Source of the DNA: Scleroderma bovista
Taxonomy: Eukaryota; Basidiomycota; Agaricomycetes; Boletales; Sclerodermataceae
NCBI GenBank assembly: GCA_037178675.1
Contig: JAYMGJ010000100.1
Location: 62,001-126,000, forward strand
Length of the DNA: 64,000 nt
Direction of reading: 5' to 3'
The notes beneath the pieces are model-generated. The model was given only the letters and a program-made list of their open reading frames with translations. It made no database searches and was not told the DNA's origin. Shown piece after piece: positions 36,119-49,189 of the stretch. The translations under genes and the position numbers were made by a program. Position 1 is the stretch's first letter, and each line of letters opens with the position of its first letter.

Positions 36119-39100
36119 TTAAAGCTTGTCAGCTGGATCTGATGGCGATAAATCACCTTGTTTTCGAGCTTGCCGAATCCTTGGTTGGACTCTCGGGCGA
36201 AGTTGTACTGCCAGCGGTGCCGACGGCATCATGGCAGCCGGTGTCCCCTCAGTTCCCGCAAACTCGCATTCGCTGTCAGACCCGTCATCCGATTCTTCAC
36301 CGCCCTGTGTTTGCTTTTTTTTTCTCGACCTGTTGGTGGTCGTACGGGGTCTGCGTTTTCCCTGTGCTGTGGGCACTCTGGTCGTTTCATCTTCTGTTGG
36401 CCCTGTTTCCTTGCCAATGCCCTTCCCCTTACGAGACACACCAGTTTTTCGTCTCTTTTTCGGTGGGGCCATATCATTTTCAGTGACATTATCACCCTCT
36501 TGATCCCCGTGATCGGAAGCTGGTGTCGTCGCCCTCCGTCCATGCATTTTGGCCTGCTCCTTGCGGAACTCGGTCACCACCTGTTGCAGTCGCTTGCTAT
36601 TGTATGTCTGCCGTTTTCGTGGTGCATGTGATCCGGCCCCAGATGCCACATTCAAGAATCCATTCAGATCACCTTGTCTGTTTAATGATGTGGCCTGAAG
36701 AATGCAGTTGATTGATTGTAACGGAGTACTGGAGGACCAACATAACCATACCTGATTGCGTCTGTTCATCTTCTGGATTATCGGCATCAGAAGATCATCC
36801 ACTTTTGATTGATCCCACCCTAACTCATCGTGTATAAAGCTGTGGTAATCGGATGAGTAGCCATCTACTTTATACCAACGCATGCACCCACTGTCGCAAG
36901 GCATCCAGATCTGGTAGACCCCATTTGAACGGTTCCTCCGAGGAATCAACAACTGGGTGATAGTACGCATCTCTCTGAATGGCGATAGAGCATACTCATA
37001 GGAGTCAATAATGGCTTACTCACCACAAGGGGATTAGGCCACTCCTGAGATAAATATAAATCCTTAAAATTCTTCTTCTGTAGAAACCTGTCAGCACGTC
37101 ATTTCGAAATAATATCGTCGGGGACACACGAATCGGGTTCGGAACTTCGTCTTAGTGTCTTCTAGTCGGTCCCGTCCGCTTTGGACTTTGAACCACCAGT
37201 CCTTGAACTTATGTAGGCCATCTTCTCCGGGAAATTCCTTCATTAACTCCATAGCCACAACGGGTCCAACGCCGGGCAATCCCTCCACATAGTCGCTGCC
37301 CAACAGATACGCGAGGCGAATGAGGGCATCGCGCGTCAGCCCAACCTCTCGTGCCAGATCAGCCAGAAGAAAACATTCGACAGTCTTCGACTGATTGAAC
37401 ATATTTTTGTACACACGCAATCCCCCGAACAGGAACACGTCGGAATCGTCTGTGATAATCCCTTCGACGAGTCCTAATCGGACCAATTCTGCGCACTGGG
37501 CCTCGGCTTCCATGGGTGCAGTGATGTATGGGATGCCGAGCAGGCGCAACATTAACTACATGGATCAACTTTGGAACCACACTGAGCGACATATGCTCAC
37601 CATGATCTGGGCAATCATGTGCTGTGTAATATCGTCAGAATCGCGCATGGCAGTCTTCTTCTGTTGATTCAATACTCGGATCTCCTCGTCTATCTCGTGC
37701 CTCACGGCCTCAAGATCCTTGCCCTTGACGTGTGAAATGAACCTAGCAAACTCCCCTGCCTCTGCATGCGGGTCCATTTCTTGCGCCGCGTCCCAGTTTT
37801 CATTATTTTCCGCCAGGGATTGAAACGTAGGCAACACGTCAGCATCCTTTGTCCAGTCTCCTGTCGGCGATGGCGACCGAGACCATTCAATAACGGACTC
37901 ATCGTCCCTTTCTCCTGGAGATATGCTTTCGATGGGCATTGATCGCGAGGGGGGTAGGGGAGGCGGCGGAATTGATGCGCGTTCCCCGCTTTCTTGAGGC
38001 CCCGGCTCCTGGTTGTCCGTCTTATTCGTGGGCAGATTGCTAGCACTTTTCACAGAGCTAATTGACGGGTTGCTAACAACAACCTCTTCCATATCGTCGT
38101 CATTGTCACTATTGGAGTCCGCGGGAATCGTGTGACACCCGAAACTTGGACTAGCGTCAGGTACTGTGTTAGGTAACTTGTCCATTGAAGAATAACTTTT
38201 TTTTTCCCCGATCAAGGCGGATCGCACTTCTTGCTCGGTCGAGGGCGTTGGTACAAGTGGACGGGCCGCAGCTCCTGGGGAGACCAGTAGGCCCGGCTTT
38301 CCAAAAGCAGACGATGGGGTGCGTTCGAGGAATGTCCCAGAGGACTTCCGCAGAGGACCAGCACCTGCAATGGCTAATACCGTTTCCAGTCTTGAGGGTG
38401 ACTCATACAAGTCCTCTATATCATCAGCCCTAGACAACACGTTTCGCACGTTCACGTTCGGGGACCCAGCGCTTGCGAGAGGTGCGGTCTTGGAAGGAGG
38501 GGTCCTCAATACTTTTCTCGAGAAAGGCTCCACGTCCGGACCAGAATATGTCTCAAGAGACGTTTGTATGGCAATAGCAAGTTCAGGATCACCATCACCA
38601 GCATCATCATTGATTTCCGCTGAAGGTAAACGAGGTAGGTCGTCGTCTTCGTCAAGGTCAAACAAGCGCGTCACCCTGCGCTGTCCCGGAGACCGAGAAA
38701 CCCGAGTGGTCTGAGAACTAGGCTTGTTGGATGTAACACTTGGCTGTGGTTGAATCCGCCTTGGCTCTGGTCTGAACAACATCGTTAGTGGCCGCATTGA
38801 AATGTAAGCTAGCCGCACTACGTACATGCTGACCTCCTCCATCTCCATGTCATCATCGCTCTCCTCGCTACCGTCTGCATCAACTTCAATCGGGCGCGAC
38901 TGCGAGCCTTCATCACGGAGGCCTAACACCCATCCTCCCTCGGCACTCTCATTCTTGATTAAAACATATTCCTTGTTGCGCTCGCTGGCTATACGGACAG
39001 GGATGTTGATATGGGCCTTTCCGATGCTATCTGTCGTGATTAGAAGTTGTTGGGTAAGCGCGTTTCGTTGTTGGAGGTTCTTGATTTGCTCCTTGGAGAA

Positions 39101-40080
39101 GTCGAGAGGTGTCTCGGCTTTCCTGAGCATATTCTGGAGGCGCGTGTATGACGTCTGTCGTGACTTCAAGCGCAGGTCGCCAACAATCTCGTACTGGACC
39201 TCGGTCGGCAACTCACGAAAGACAGGGGACGTGACGTCAAAGTCGTCTGGCCGCATTTCTTCGATGAACGTCCGCAACTCTTCCTCAGTAGCAAGACGCG
39301 CGTCCGGTACACGAGTACGAGTAACCTTGGCTACTTGCTCATCCAAATTGACTTCAGGTAGCTTGTATGGGTCATGATCACGGAAACGGCTCTTCTTTGT
39401 CGATGAGGCCGGTGAAGGCTGCGTGTCTTTACTCTTCGCTGGTGTTTTAGCCAACGAACTGTCGATATCCTCTAGGTAGACAGTGTCCTTGTCGAGGGTT
39501 ATGGGACCTGAAGGTAGCTTCTGTTTGCCTTTCGAGGATGGTGGACTGGCCCCTATGATGAACAATGAAAATTCCATAGAACGAGCAATTTAGCGTACTG
39601 GGATGCGTGAGCTTGGACAAGGGCTTCGCGTCTCATGTGCGCAGCCAGCAGTCTCTCTGCAATCTGAGCATGACTAGCGGCAGCCCCGCTCTTCTTCTTC
39701 TTGCGCTCGGACTAGGGCGCCGTAGTTTACATGCCACAAAGAGAGAAGTGCAGCATACTCACAATAGTGTTCCTCTTCAATGCCGGTGCACCCCCATCGA
39801 AAACGAATACTGGCTGTATCCCATAGAACAGCAACTTGCAGATGCGACGGAGAAAGCCAAGGACATGAGCGTTCGTCAATGCACGACCATCTTTGTCACG
39901 CATGGTGGCCTGGAACTGGTATATCCATATACTCGAATCGATTGCCAGGACCTTGCCTTCCATGTTCTCCAAGCTTGAATAAAGGTTGTAAGCATGGTGG
40001 CTTACCTGGATTGGCCAGAACACTCACGGAACAGGGCGCCCTACTGGTTCCAAGAGGTTCCATAGCGACTTTACACCCAT
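36119..40080 (-). CDS. RAD2: Nucleotide-excision-repair endonuclease Rad2/XPG
   Basis: Structure-specific nuclease that makes the 3' incision in nucleotide excision repair. Starts at ATG 40080 (MGVKSLWNLLEPVGRPVP) and splices to LENMEGKVLAIDSSIWIYQF. The N region continues VFVFDGGAPALKRNTI. A long acidic spacer of about 650 residues is typical of XPG and absent from FEN1. The I region has EAEAQCAELVRLGLVEGIIT, TDDSDVFLFGGLRVYKNMF and the helix-hairpin-helix SDYVEGLPGVGPVVAMELM; the acidic metal-binding residues are present. Next come VVDSSEEPFKWGLPDLDALR and HDELGWDQSKVDDLLMPIIQ. The C-terminus carries a PIP-box-like QGDLNGFL and several basic nuclear-signal runs (PPKKRRKTG). Convergent with NDUFB8. 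Confidence 0.95.
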
Positions 40081-40253
40081 GTTTCCGATATATTAGGCTT
40101 GTGTTAGGCCATGGGCGTAAGTTGGTATGCAGTACATTGAGGTTAGCACGTACTATAGTAATACGAGATAAGGTAATTAGAGCACGTGAGTTCTGGGCCC
40201 ACTTATGTAAAATAACCTTTGAGCTTGCCCTGTCTTCTCAAGAACCGTTGGAC

Positions 40254-41213
40254 ATGGCGCTTCCCCTACTTGTCGAGTATGACTGCGACGACGAGACGTC
40301 CCTCCCCGACCAGCATATGTTCGAATATCTGTTTCAAGACTCCCAATCCCTTCCCCCCTGAGGACATTGAACGAATGGACGGTCCATCCATTCCCTTCGT
40401 CCTGTGCCAGAATCCACATCCGATCCGCTTATTTTAGGTACTGAATGTAACGGTGGCTGCCAACCAACGGACATCGAACCATTCTCAACGGATACTGCCA
40501 ATTATTCAGTTTCACCTCTCCCACAGTTGCTGTCATCCAGTGTTATAAAGTCCTTGTCTACACGGAATGGCGTGTAGACGACCTATAACCTGGTCTTGTT
40601 CCTGGAGTCTACCCCTCAAGATTGCATGCCAGTGGGAGGAGAAGGAACGACTGCCAGTTCTCTGAAGTCTTTGTCTGGAAAGTTTCACAAGAAAGGAGAG
40701 GAAAGGAGCTCCTTTTCAGTCATTGTATTCATAGTTAGTCTCCCCTGGGCAAACCGTCGTTTCCTCTCGAGTAGGACCATTCTATCTCATGACTAAGTAT
40801 TACCAGTAAGGTCAGCTTTCATGGCATCATGGACCGGGTTTGTGGTGAGCACTCATTGGATACTCTTGTTTCCATGCATTCCTACTAATCAGGACAGATA
40901 AAGAGAAGAAAGAAAAGGGTAGAGTTGGTCTCTGAGCACGCCGACCTTCGGGGTTCACAGTTGATCTTCCACAGTGCACGGTCAACATCGAAGACGGACG
41001 CGGGCCTCTATTCTCGAACACGATGCTGGATATCGTAGCTTACCTGACTCGACAGACGTGGATTTTCCATCCTCTTCTATCCCCTCACATGTAAGAGAGA
41101 CACCACCTGCTCTCTTTACCGTCGAAGACTTCTCGAACAAATCAACCAAGAAGCCTCTGTGGACGTCTAAGAGCAGGGCATCTCCAAGAGATTATTCCGG
41201 AACCCGGCGGTGA
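40254..41213 (+). other. Possible uncharacterised gene or gene remnant
   Basis: Several plus-strand segments look coding but belong to different frames: LPLLVEYDCDDETSLPDQHM (40261-40320), FPPEDIERMDGPSIPFVLCQ (40348-40410), LGTECNGGCQPTDIEPFSTD (40435-40500), CMPVGGEGTTASSLKSLSGK (40623-40682) and LPDSTDVDFPSSSIPSHVRE (41042-41100). GT/AG pairs exist between some of them (for example GTGAGC at 40845 and an AG near 40898). I cannot build a single start-to-stop model and see no family. It could be a fast-evolving multi-exon gene or a decayed one. Confidence 0.3.
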
Positions 41214-42860
41214 GAATGCAGCATGTATCCCCAAAGCAACATGGATACCTCCAACTTGCGATCATAGAGCGTCTGCGAATACGTGGAGAACAAGAACACT
41301 CGTAATGTCGACAACGAAGGAGGGTCTAGTGCTCTCCAGAGTTTCTTTGGTAGTTTCTTTGATAGACTTGACATGGGTATTGAATATCGCAATTCCTCTC
41401 AGCCAGCCTCAACCAACGGAACGAGGGCCATAGGAGTACACAATATGAAATAAGTTCTGCACACATCTGTTGGTTGTCGCTCGAAATTTAGACGGATAGA
41501 TTTTAATGAAGCCGAGTTGAGGAGAAGACCAAGAAGTGACTCATATGCATTCAATTCTATCCTACAACCTCGGTGTTCGATGGTGAATTCGGCAAGGGTC
41601 GATGCGGAGAGTCGCCCAAGGAAATCACGAGCAACGATCGGATCCCCCGCAAAGAGCCAACCGACGGAGAATCGGAAAGATAGGTGGAACTAATTGCCAC
41701 TCCACAGGTGGTTGTTCCAAATACATGTGGAGTTCCGCGATTGGTGACTCGCAAAGCAGCCTGCTGGAAATCACGATATGAGACGAAAGTTCGAGTAAGG
41801 TCAACTTCTCGGAGGCATGCAAGTCTCAACGGTTAAACATGGTCGGTAACGAGGAAACAAAATCGTCCACGTAGACTGAGTTGTTCCAGCAGAGGAGTAT
41901 GGGAGGCCAACTGTATCAAAGTGTTTGTGACCCTCCATTTCAAACAATGCGAGTGACTGGAGGTTCGAAGGAAGTAACTTCTCTTTGCCTAAATCAGGTT
42001 CTGGAAGGAAGCAGATGATAGAGCGTAGGTTAGGGAATAGGTCAAACCCACACCTAGCATGCAACACGGCCAGCCTGGGGTAGATAAGCCTCGTGCCATT
42101 CGTCCATGCAGTCCTACTGAAGGAACACTTCTGGACTAAGATCTCTGTCCTACCTCGCTCGGTTAATACTCATATACCATGATTGAGGCCACATTTCGTA
42201 CTCACGGAGGATGCTTCCCTGAGTTGACCTGGGACGAAGGGCATGAGAGGTTCAAAAGAGTCCAAATTCACCCATAACACGTTTGAAAGCACTACGGTAG
42301 CACTCTAAAAGGATGATCTGGATCGAGCGCTTTTCGTGAGAGAATCCTAGCAAGCAGATGGAGATGTGCACCAACCAAGGACCTGCAGAAAGCAACCAAG
42401 CAGATGAGTTTGATAGTCAGTTTACGTAAGAAAACGCGGTCGCATACCAAATCCTGCCAGCAAGTTCACCTTCGTAATGTAATCTATGTCTTAACAACTG
42501 CGTTCCTTTGACTAGGTGGGATGCCCATTGCCCACGTTGTCCACTAACCGAGCCTGAATAAAGTAGCGTATGACCTGGGACAGAGCAGGGTCCAGCTTGC
42601 ATCCATCACCATGGCATATGATCAGACGCAATATTCCATACTTTGTTGGCATCGAAGAAAAGTCCTCGCGTGAGTGGTTCTTCGACCAAGGGCGTAGGAT
42701 AGTATTAACGTACCGAACAGTAAGGGTACACGTCAGCATTTTGCAAATAATCGCGTGCGTTTCGCTATGCACGTACTGCATCAAGGATACATAGCGTGTT
42801 GTCGAATGTGGTAGAGGTTCCTGAACATGGCAGCCCGGTCGCCTGTGTTGTCTCACCCAG
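41190..42860 (-). pseudogene. F-box/LRR-like sequence, probably decayed
   Basis: Minus-strand pieces look like leucine-rich-repeat parts of the F-box protein families that are expanded in agaricomycetes: PTKYGILRLIICHGDGCKLD (about 42645-42585), LFPNLRSIICFLPEPDLGKE (about 42040-41980), LLPSNLQSLALFEMEGHKHF (about 41975-41915), ACLREVDLTRTFVSYRDFQQ (about 41820-41760) and KKLWRALDPPSLSTLRVFLF (about 41355-41295). They sit in different frames, and no clear F-box start is visible. Either introns explain the shifts or the gene is broken. I favour decay. Confidence 0.35.
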
Positions 42861-43937
42861 CCTTATCACTGACATCTATTTGAATGTTGAGGTTCTCGAG
42901 GCACCTGGAATACGAAGTCGTCCGACATGGCTAAGTGTTCCATGAGGTTTAGGAACTGATGTTTAGATTAGCTCAGATGATTCCGCCCTTCCATCCCTCT
43001 CAGGAGAGACTCCCGTTGACGGGTGTACGCCAACAAAAGGGTTTTCCATGATATGCCTTACTGTGGTCGTGTGGTTTAACAATACGTGTTGACCTCTTCC
43101 TGAGAGGGATACCGTCTGGCCGTCTCTTGCCAGTTGATGATAATGCACGCCAGAGGTGGTGTGGTCCCAACGTCGTTGTCCTTTGGGGTGCTTTAGGCTT
43201 CTAGGTTCTGCCTGGCTTTGCTGGATCGTATTCTTGAAGAGGAACACGACGTTCTAAACATATAAACACTATGGGCCCGAACTGAACATGTTCCTGTCGT
43301 TGCTCATTGGGTTCCCCTTTGTGGCCAAAAGTTATTCTCTTTGCTTGGATATCGTCGGTGAGCGGTTCAAGAATTTCCGCGGCATACCAGGCCATTCAGT
43401 GGACAGGTGGAACTTGAGATGCGGTAGTTGGCAGTCATCTCGCACCATCCCCAGGCCAAGGATGAAAACAGGTCCGTCACAGAAGAAGCGTTGACAGTAA
43501 ATGCGCACTGCAGAGAGAGGAAAGAGAGGGCAGGTTAGAGCCCCGGCGGCGCCACGAAACCAAGCCCATCGAAAAAATGGCTCTACGCAACCACATTTAT
43601 GCAGCCTTCAAACATCTCTCGACGAATAGGCCTGAGGACATTTTGATGCTATCAATAACCCTATAACACGAACAATTAGTTCAGGCCACTTGTTGGTCAT
43701 CGACTGCCCACGTTTACAGATACGCATAGATACCTTTATCATTGTACCATAATCATGCAAACGAACAGATATATGTAAGGCAGACCCATAGCAAAATTAG
43801 AACGCAAATTCACGTCAGAATACCAATCAAAATCGCAATTGAAACAATGCACCATGGGGCTCATGAATCGACCAGTACATAGCATAGTTGTCTGAGGTGC
43901 ATGCAGAAGCAGACGAAAGCAACACACCGGTGCGCTT
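42861..43937. other. Intergenic region without a supported gene
   Basis: This region of about 1.1 kb lies between the LRR-like remnant and the stop of the Caf120-like gene. A minus-strand frame at 43395-43201 (MAWYAAEILEPLTDDIQAKR) is open, but it has no recognised relatives and no flanking model. Confidence 0.3.
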
Positions 43938-46900
43938 TCAGCTTTTGAGACTGTCGCGTTGGCGGTCGCCAGTAGCATCAACCGCGCGCAGCCCCGCAGG
44001 GGAGCCTTGCCCAGCAGAACTGTTCCGCGACGAGTTGTGGCCGGGGCCTTGTTGGCCACCAGGTGGTCCAGGAGGACGCAGGTTTTCATCGAGACCTCCA
44101 GCAGAAAAGCGTGGATCGAACCCAGAGCCACCCGTCATTTGCATTCCCATACCGCCCATGCCTGGCATAGTGCCCATCGGCATTCCCATACCACCCATTG
44201 GCATCGGTGAGCTCATCATCGGCATCCCCATCATTGACATGCGAGGATCGAAGCCCATTCCACCTCCAGTCATCATCGGAGACATAGGTGCAGGTCCACT
44301 ATGCATACCATCAGGAACAGATCCAGTAGCAAAAGCCATCATTGCTTGCTGATACGCAGCCTGAGCGGCTTGTTGTGCCAACATGTATTGCTGGGCACCA
44401 TAACCAGGTACCATACCCGGATAACCCATGAAGCCGCCTGTCATCATTGGGTTCGGGGCGGCCATCATCGGGTTCATCCCCATCATCATCGGGTTGGGCA
44501 TCATAGGATTGAAGTTCTGGAAAGAGGGTTGCCCGCCATACATCCCAGATTGCGCCATCTCCAGTTGTTGCCGCTGGAATTCATCGAGCTTCCGCTGTCG
44601 GTCCTCTGCCAGTCTCTTTTCACGTTCACGTTCAGTCAGGGTTGCTCCGACACCACCTTCACGCTTCCGATCGCGTTCGTGTGCGGTGATTGCGCCGAGT
44701 AGCCCAGTCTGGGGAGGCGGAGGCTTGTTGGGGACGTTAATAAGGGATGCACCTGTCTCGCGGGCGAGTTCCTCCTGGCGTTTTGCAGACCGATCTTGCT
44801 TGTCTTGCATTCCCGCGGACAGCAGCCCATGCGGCGTGAACGCCTTTGTCATACTAACTGAAGTTGGCTCAAGCTGTATGAAAGTATCTCTTTGCGGAGG
44901 TGGAGGGGCTTCAGGGACAGGGTTTGCACCTGGTTGCCGACCGGGCTCCAGAACTTGAGTCCAGATGTTCTGTCGCTGTGTTGGCGGTGGTGGTGCAGGG
45001 AAGTCAGAATGTGAGCGCACAACCGCTCCGTCGTCAGGTGTACGAGCACGTTGGTCGCTGACAATCCGTCTTGCAGGCGGCGTACCACTGAAATAATCCT
45101 CTGGCACACCCGTAGGTCCTACGCAGACACTCCAGTTTAGCCACTATCATATAGGAACGAAAAGTGGACTTACCTTGCGTCTGAGGTCTTGGCACAGGTG
45201 GAAGGTTGCGAGGGTGCCGTAGCTGGGCATATGGGTTGGCGTCGGTGGCAGCAGCAACCTCCGCCGGCGATGCATTCCGACTATGTGGACGAAGTGGACG
45301 AATAGGAGCTGTCGGCACGGGTGCAGGGAAGGATGCTTGTGCAGAATCGGGTACCGACGCAGGCGCAGGCGCAGGCGGCGGTGCAGGTGCCCGAGACGGT
45401 CGCTTGCTATCCAGTGTTGATGGCTTGTTATCCGAATCCGAATCCGCATCGTCCTCTTCTTCCTCGTCTTCATCTTCTTCCTCGCTGCTATCATTCCAAG
45501 CCCCAGCTCTTGGACCCGAAACCGACCTTTTCCCATTTGCTCTCCCAGGTCTGTGAACGGCAGCCTGGTGCGCAGCCTGTTGGGCTTGCACCCGTGCCTT
45601 GCGCTCTGCGGCCTGCTTCGACAGTGCAAACGAGGATCGATACTGTGTCGCATTTTCTGAACTCACGGGCACGTTTTCGGATGAATGGGGCGACTCCTGC
45701 TGACGTGGCGGAGGAGAAGGCACTGGTTTTGTTGCTGGCACATCCGGTGCACGCTGTGGTGGTGCCATACTAGGGACATGGTCGAGAAACGACAATGCTG
45801 CTAGTGCATCAGCGTTTACGTCGTCAGTATGGCTTAGCGTCGACTTGGAATTGTTGGGCATGGCGTCGAACTCGTCGTTGGGGACGTGTGGCCGCTCTGG
45901 TGAAGAAGGATGAGACGACGTATCTAGATTTAGCACTCGGCTATTAGTCGGAGCACGTGCACCAGATGGCTTACGTCCCAAGGGAGCCCGTGAACTGCTA
46001 AGCGAACCTTCGCTACCTAATATGCCTCCTCCTGCACCGCGCAACAAGGGCTGGGATGCCGCAAAACGACTGGACATGGACGAATGTACCTGTGAACTTG
46101 GCTGAGGGTCCTCCGACGATGTTGGGGATATTTCAGAGCCTTCCGAGATAGTTGTGGGCACACGACGGGGCGGCGGCGGCTTCTCTTCGAATTGTTGCAT
46201 GTAGTAAAGGGCAGCTGTGAAGTCATTCTCATTTTGTGCATCCTGGGCAGGGGAAGGTTTGGCAGGAGCCGCCGCTGGCGGTGCTGCGGGCGTGAGAAGC
46301 GGTGAGGTAGGTTTATCAGGCACTGGGGGGACCGGAGATGGGCTGACATAGGGATTGCGTCCTGGTGATCTTGATGGTACGGGAGGAGAGGACAGACGCT
46401 GTGGTGTCTCCTGGGCCTGAGTCTGAACAGCCTGTATAGATGGCAAATCCTTCTCCAATACCGAATGGGGCGATGTCAAGACCGTGAATGGAGGAGACGC
46501 TGGAACAGGGGATCTCGTCCTTCCGGGAGTTGAAGGTGGTGCCGCCGATGGGCCGTGCAGACCCGGTGAACCAGGGGTCTGGTAAGGAGACCGTCTGTCT
46601 AGCGGTGAAGACTGAGGGCTGCTGAACGCGGTTGGTGTAGTCGAGAAGGATGGAATTTCAGGAGAGGTTGGTGGGGAAAATGGTAGTTTCACGCCCATGA
46701 CCTCCACTGTACCATTCGATCCCGTGTTTTCTAGTCTTGTTTGCGGAGTCTCTCCGAGAGCAAGCTTCGAATCAGGACAGGACACCGCTGGAGCCCTCTG
46801 TGTCTCGTCACTCGGACTGCGACTTTCTACATTTCCAGGAGCAGGACTCGCTGAGCGTGGCGGCCCAAACCTCGAGCCGTCTTCGACACCCTCGTGTAGC

Positions 46901-49189
46901 ACAGACGAGGAGCCAACCATGGACGCCAGCGGTATATTTTCATCAGAGGGTGCACGACTGCGAGTCGCCCCGAGTGAGTCCGTTTGACTATGCGTCCTCT
47001 CTACAATCGGCGTAAGTACGCGTCCAACGGTGCTTTCTTGTCTTGGAACAGGGATCATGGGTTGCACCTGGGGCTGGGGCTGAGACGGTGTGTCGAAGCT
47101 AAGAAGGGGTAGCTGATGGAGAAGAGGGTTGTCCCCATTAACTTGATTGGACCTGTCTGGTGCCATCGGGACCTGTTGTTGAATAGGGGCCCCAGCGGAC
47201 AGACCGAGAGGGGGCAATGCTGGCGGGCCATCCTTATGAGCAGCAGGGTCAACGATGCTCATACGCTCAGCTAAGATGCCCAGAAGCCGAGCTCGGACAG
47301 CAGACGTGCGGTCCTCTCTGGGATCCATCTTCTCTGCGAGTTCGCGATCCAGGAACAGGAGCTGAAAATTTGCATGTCAGGGAACGGCGACAGCCCGATC
47401 AGGGTCAGGACGCACTTCTTTGCCTGGACCGACAGGATAACCAAACATCATCGAAATTTGTTCGCGGGGATCCCACGTGTACGACTTGGGTCGACCATAG
47501 AGCTCGAACGCATCGTGTACCGCTGCACCGTCGTGAGCGAATGAAGAAAGATCAAGCGGACGAAATCTTACCAACAAGCCATTTGAGCATCTCGGACGGC
47601 TGTGTATTTCCAGCCTCCAATTCTGGCATGACGAGCAACCATCCTTGTCTGTTTCTCATACTACCTCCAGTTTCCTCGTCGCCAAGAAACCCTTCCAATT
47701 TCATGAGTGTGCTCCGGCTGATGAGTTCGGGACGCTCAGGATACACCGCGAATGCCTGGCTCACTTCTTTGAGAGTGAGGAGTGGCTGTTTCCTGTCCTT
47801 TGACTTGGGTGATGCATAGAGGGACAAAAGAGGACGTTGGGGCAGAGGTTCGTCTTGATGGTCTCGAGAAAAGAGATTGGACATGCGCTTCTTGCGTGGT
47901 GCTTCGGCGGTGCTTGGACGGCCGCCATCGTTGGAAGATGTGCGAGCAAGGTCCGACGAAGACCCTGAACTGGCGGAGATCACCATCCACATACGCTTCC
48001 AGTCCGTCTGGCCAGATACGCGGATGCGTACCCACCCTTCCATGCGGCCACGAAGTAAGGCTGACCGCGTATCCTTGCCTAAATTCTACATCAGTATGTG
48101 AGTAAGAGAAAGGTGGAACGAGACTGACCCGATGGTAGTGTAATTCGTATCAAGTGAGCCGTGTATATCTCCTCAAGACGCGACTTTTCCCAAGAAGCCA
48201 ACCTAAGTGCAGTAGCCCAAGATATCAAAGCCTGAGTAGACGAACAACTAAATAGGAGTAAATTCGACCCGGCAGTGTTGAGCGTGAGGACATTCGTATA
48301 CTTTCTTCCTGGCTGCTCGCCAACAGCAGGCATTGTGATGGCACCGAGTACTTGTACGAACTATTTGGTGACGTGAGGGGATTGTCTCCAGTGAGGGTGA
48401 AACACTGACAGCGTCTGTAATATTGAGATACACCGGGGGGACTTCCCTGCCCTGTTTATTCGCCTCTTCGACCTCGCGCATGTCCCATATGCTGAGGGTT
48501 GTGCCACCTAGTTGCGCCCAGACGTCTACCCAGCCATCGTCCTTGGTTGGTCTCTGACCATCTGGCATTCTCTCTATCCGCTTTAACAGTGGACCAGAGA
48601 AGTATATCTTGCGAGCATGGGCGAGAGTCAGCTGCACGACGGAACGGATCTCGGGGTGGAGTGGTGGAGGGGGTTGGCCCCCTGTGAGTGATGAGCTGCG
48701 AACGGCACTCTGTTGCTGCTGTTGCTGGGAGCGGTCTGGTTGTTCAACATCTGGGGATGGCCGACCTGGTCCCATTGACTTGGACTGACCCATTGGTGGG
48801 GCTGGAGGACCAAAGTCTGATGGAGGAGGGCCGCTGCTGCTGCCGGGTCTCTTGTGGGATATCTCGTGTGGTTGTTGCTCCTGCGGAGACTGCTTGTGTC
48901 GGAAGGAGAAGAAGGAAGATGTTCGTGCATGAGACTGGGGAGTTGCAGCAGGCATGTTCGGTGGTCGTGGTTGTGGGTCTGACGGGGAGTGGAATGGCTG
49001 TGGGTGTGACTGGCTGGGGTTGTTGTCGGGTGTCGATGTCTCAGCCGGGGGTCGTGCAGACAGGTCGTGTATCTCAAAGGCTCGTCCTGGGCTGGCCTGT
49101 CTGAGCTGCTGCAACTCTGAGGGAGAAATGAACCCTCGATTGCGATTGTCCCATTGTGGACTCGTCGAAGAAGAGAAGTTCGATGCCAT
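43938..49189 (-). CDS. PH-domain protein of the Caf120/Skg3 family
   Basis: Large scaffold protein resembling yeast Caf120 and Skg3, which associate with the Ccr4-Not complex and the bud neck. Starts at ATG 49189 (MASNFSSSTSPQWDNRNRGF). After a Pro/Gln/Ser-rich N-terminus with a Gln run (about 48708-48730), a first PH-like region contains IYFSGPLLKRIERMPDGQRP, GWVDVWAQLGGTTLSIWDMR and PPVYLNITDAFVQV. The family-specific region continues GRKYTNVLTLNTAGSNLLLF, LASWEKSRLEEIYTAHLIRI, a second PH-like part MEGWVRIRVSGQTDWKRMWM and LYGRPKSYTWDPREQISMMF. The last 1,100 residues are disordered: Pro/Ser-rich, then a Met/Pro/Gly-rich tail. Roughly 1,600 residues, several introns. Confidence 0.85.

Noticed and set aside
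36900..36970. Open frame starting MRTITQLLIPRRNRS as XPG coding sequence
   Set aside because: The correct frame here reads VVDSSEEPFKWGLPDLDALR, which is the conserved XPG sequence. The other frame becomes coding only after the next intron.
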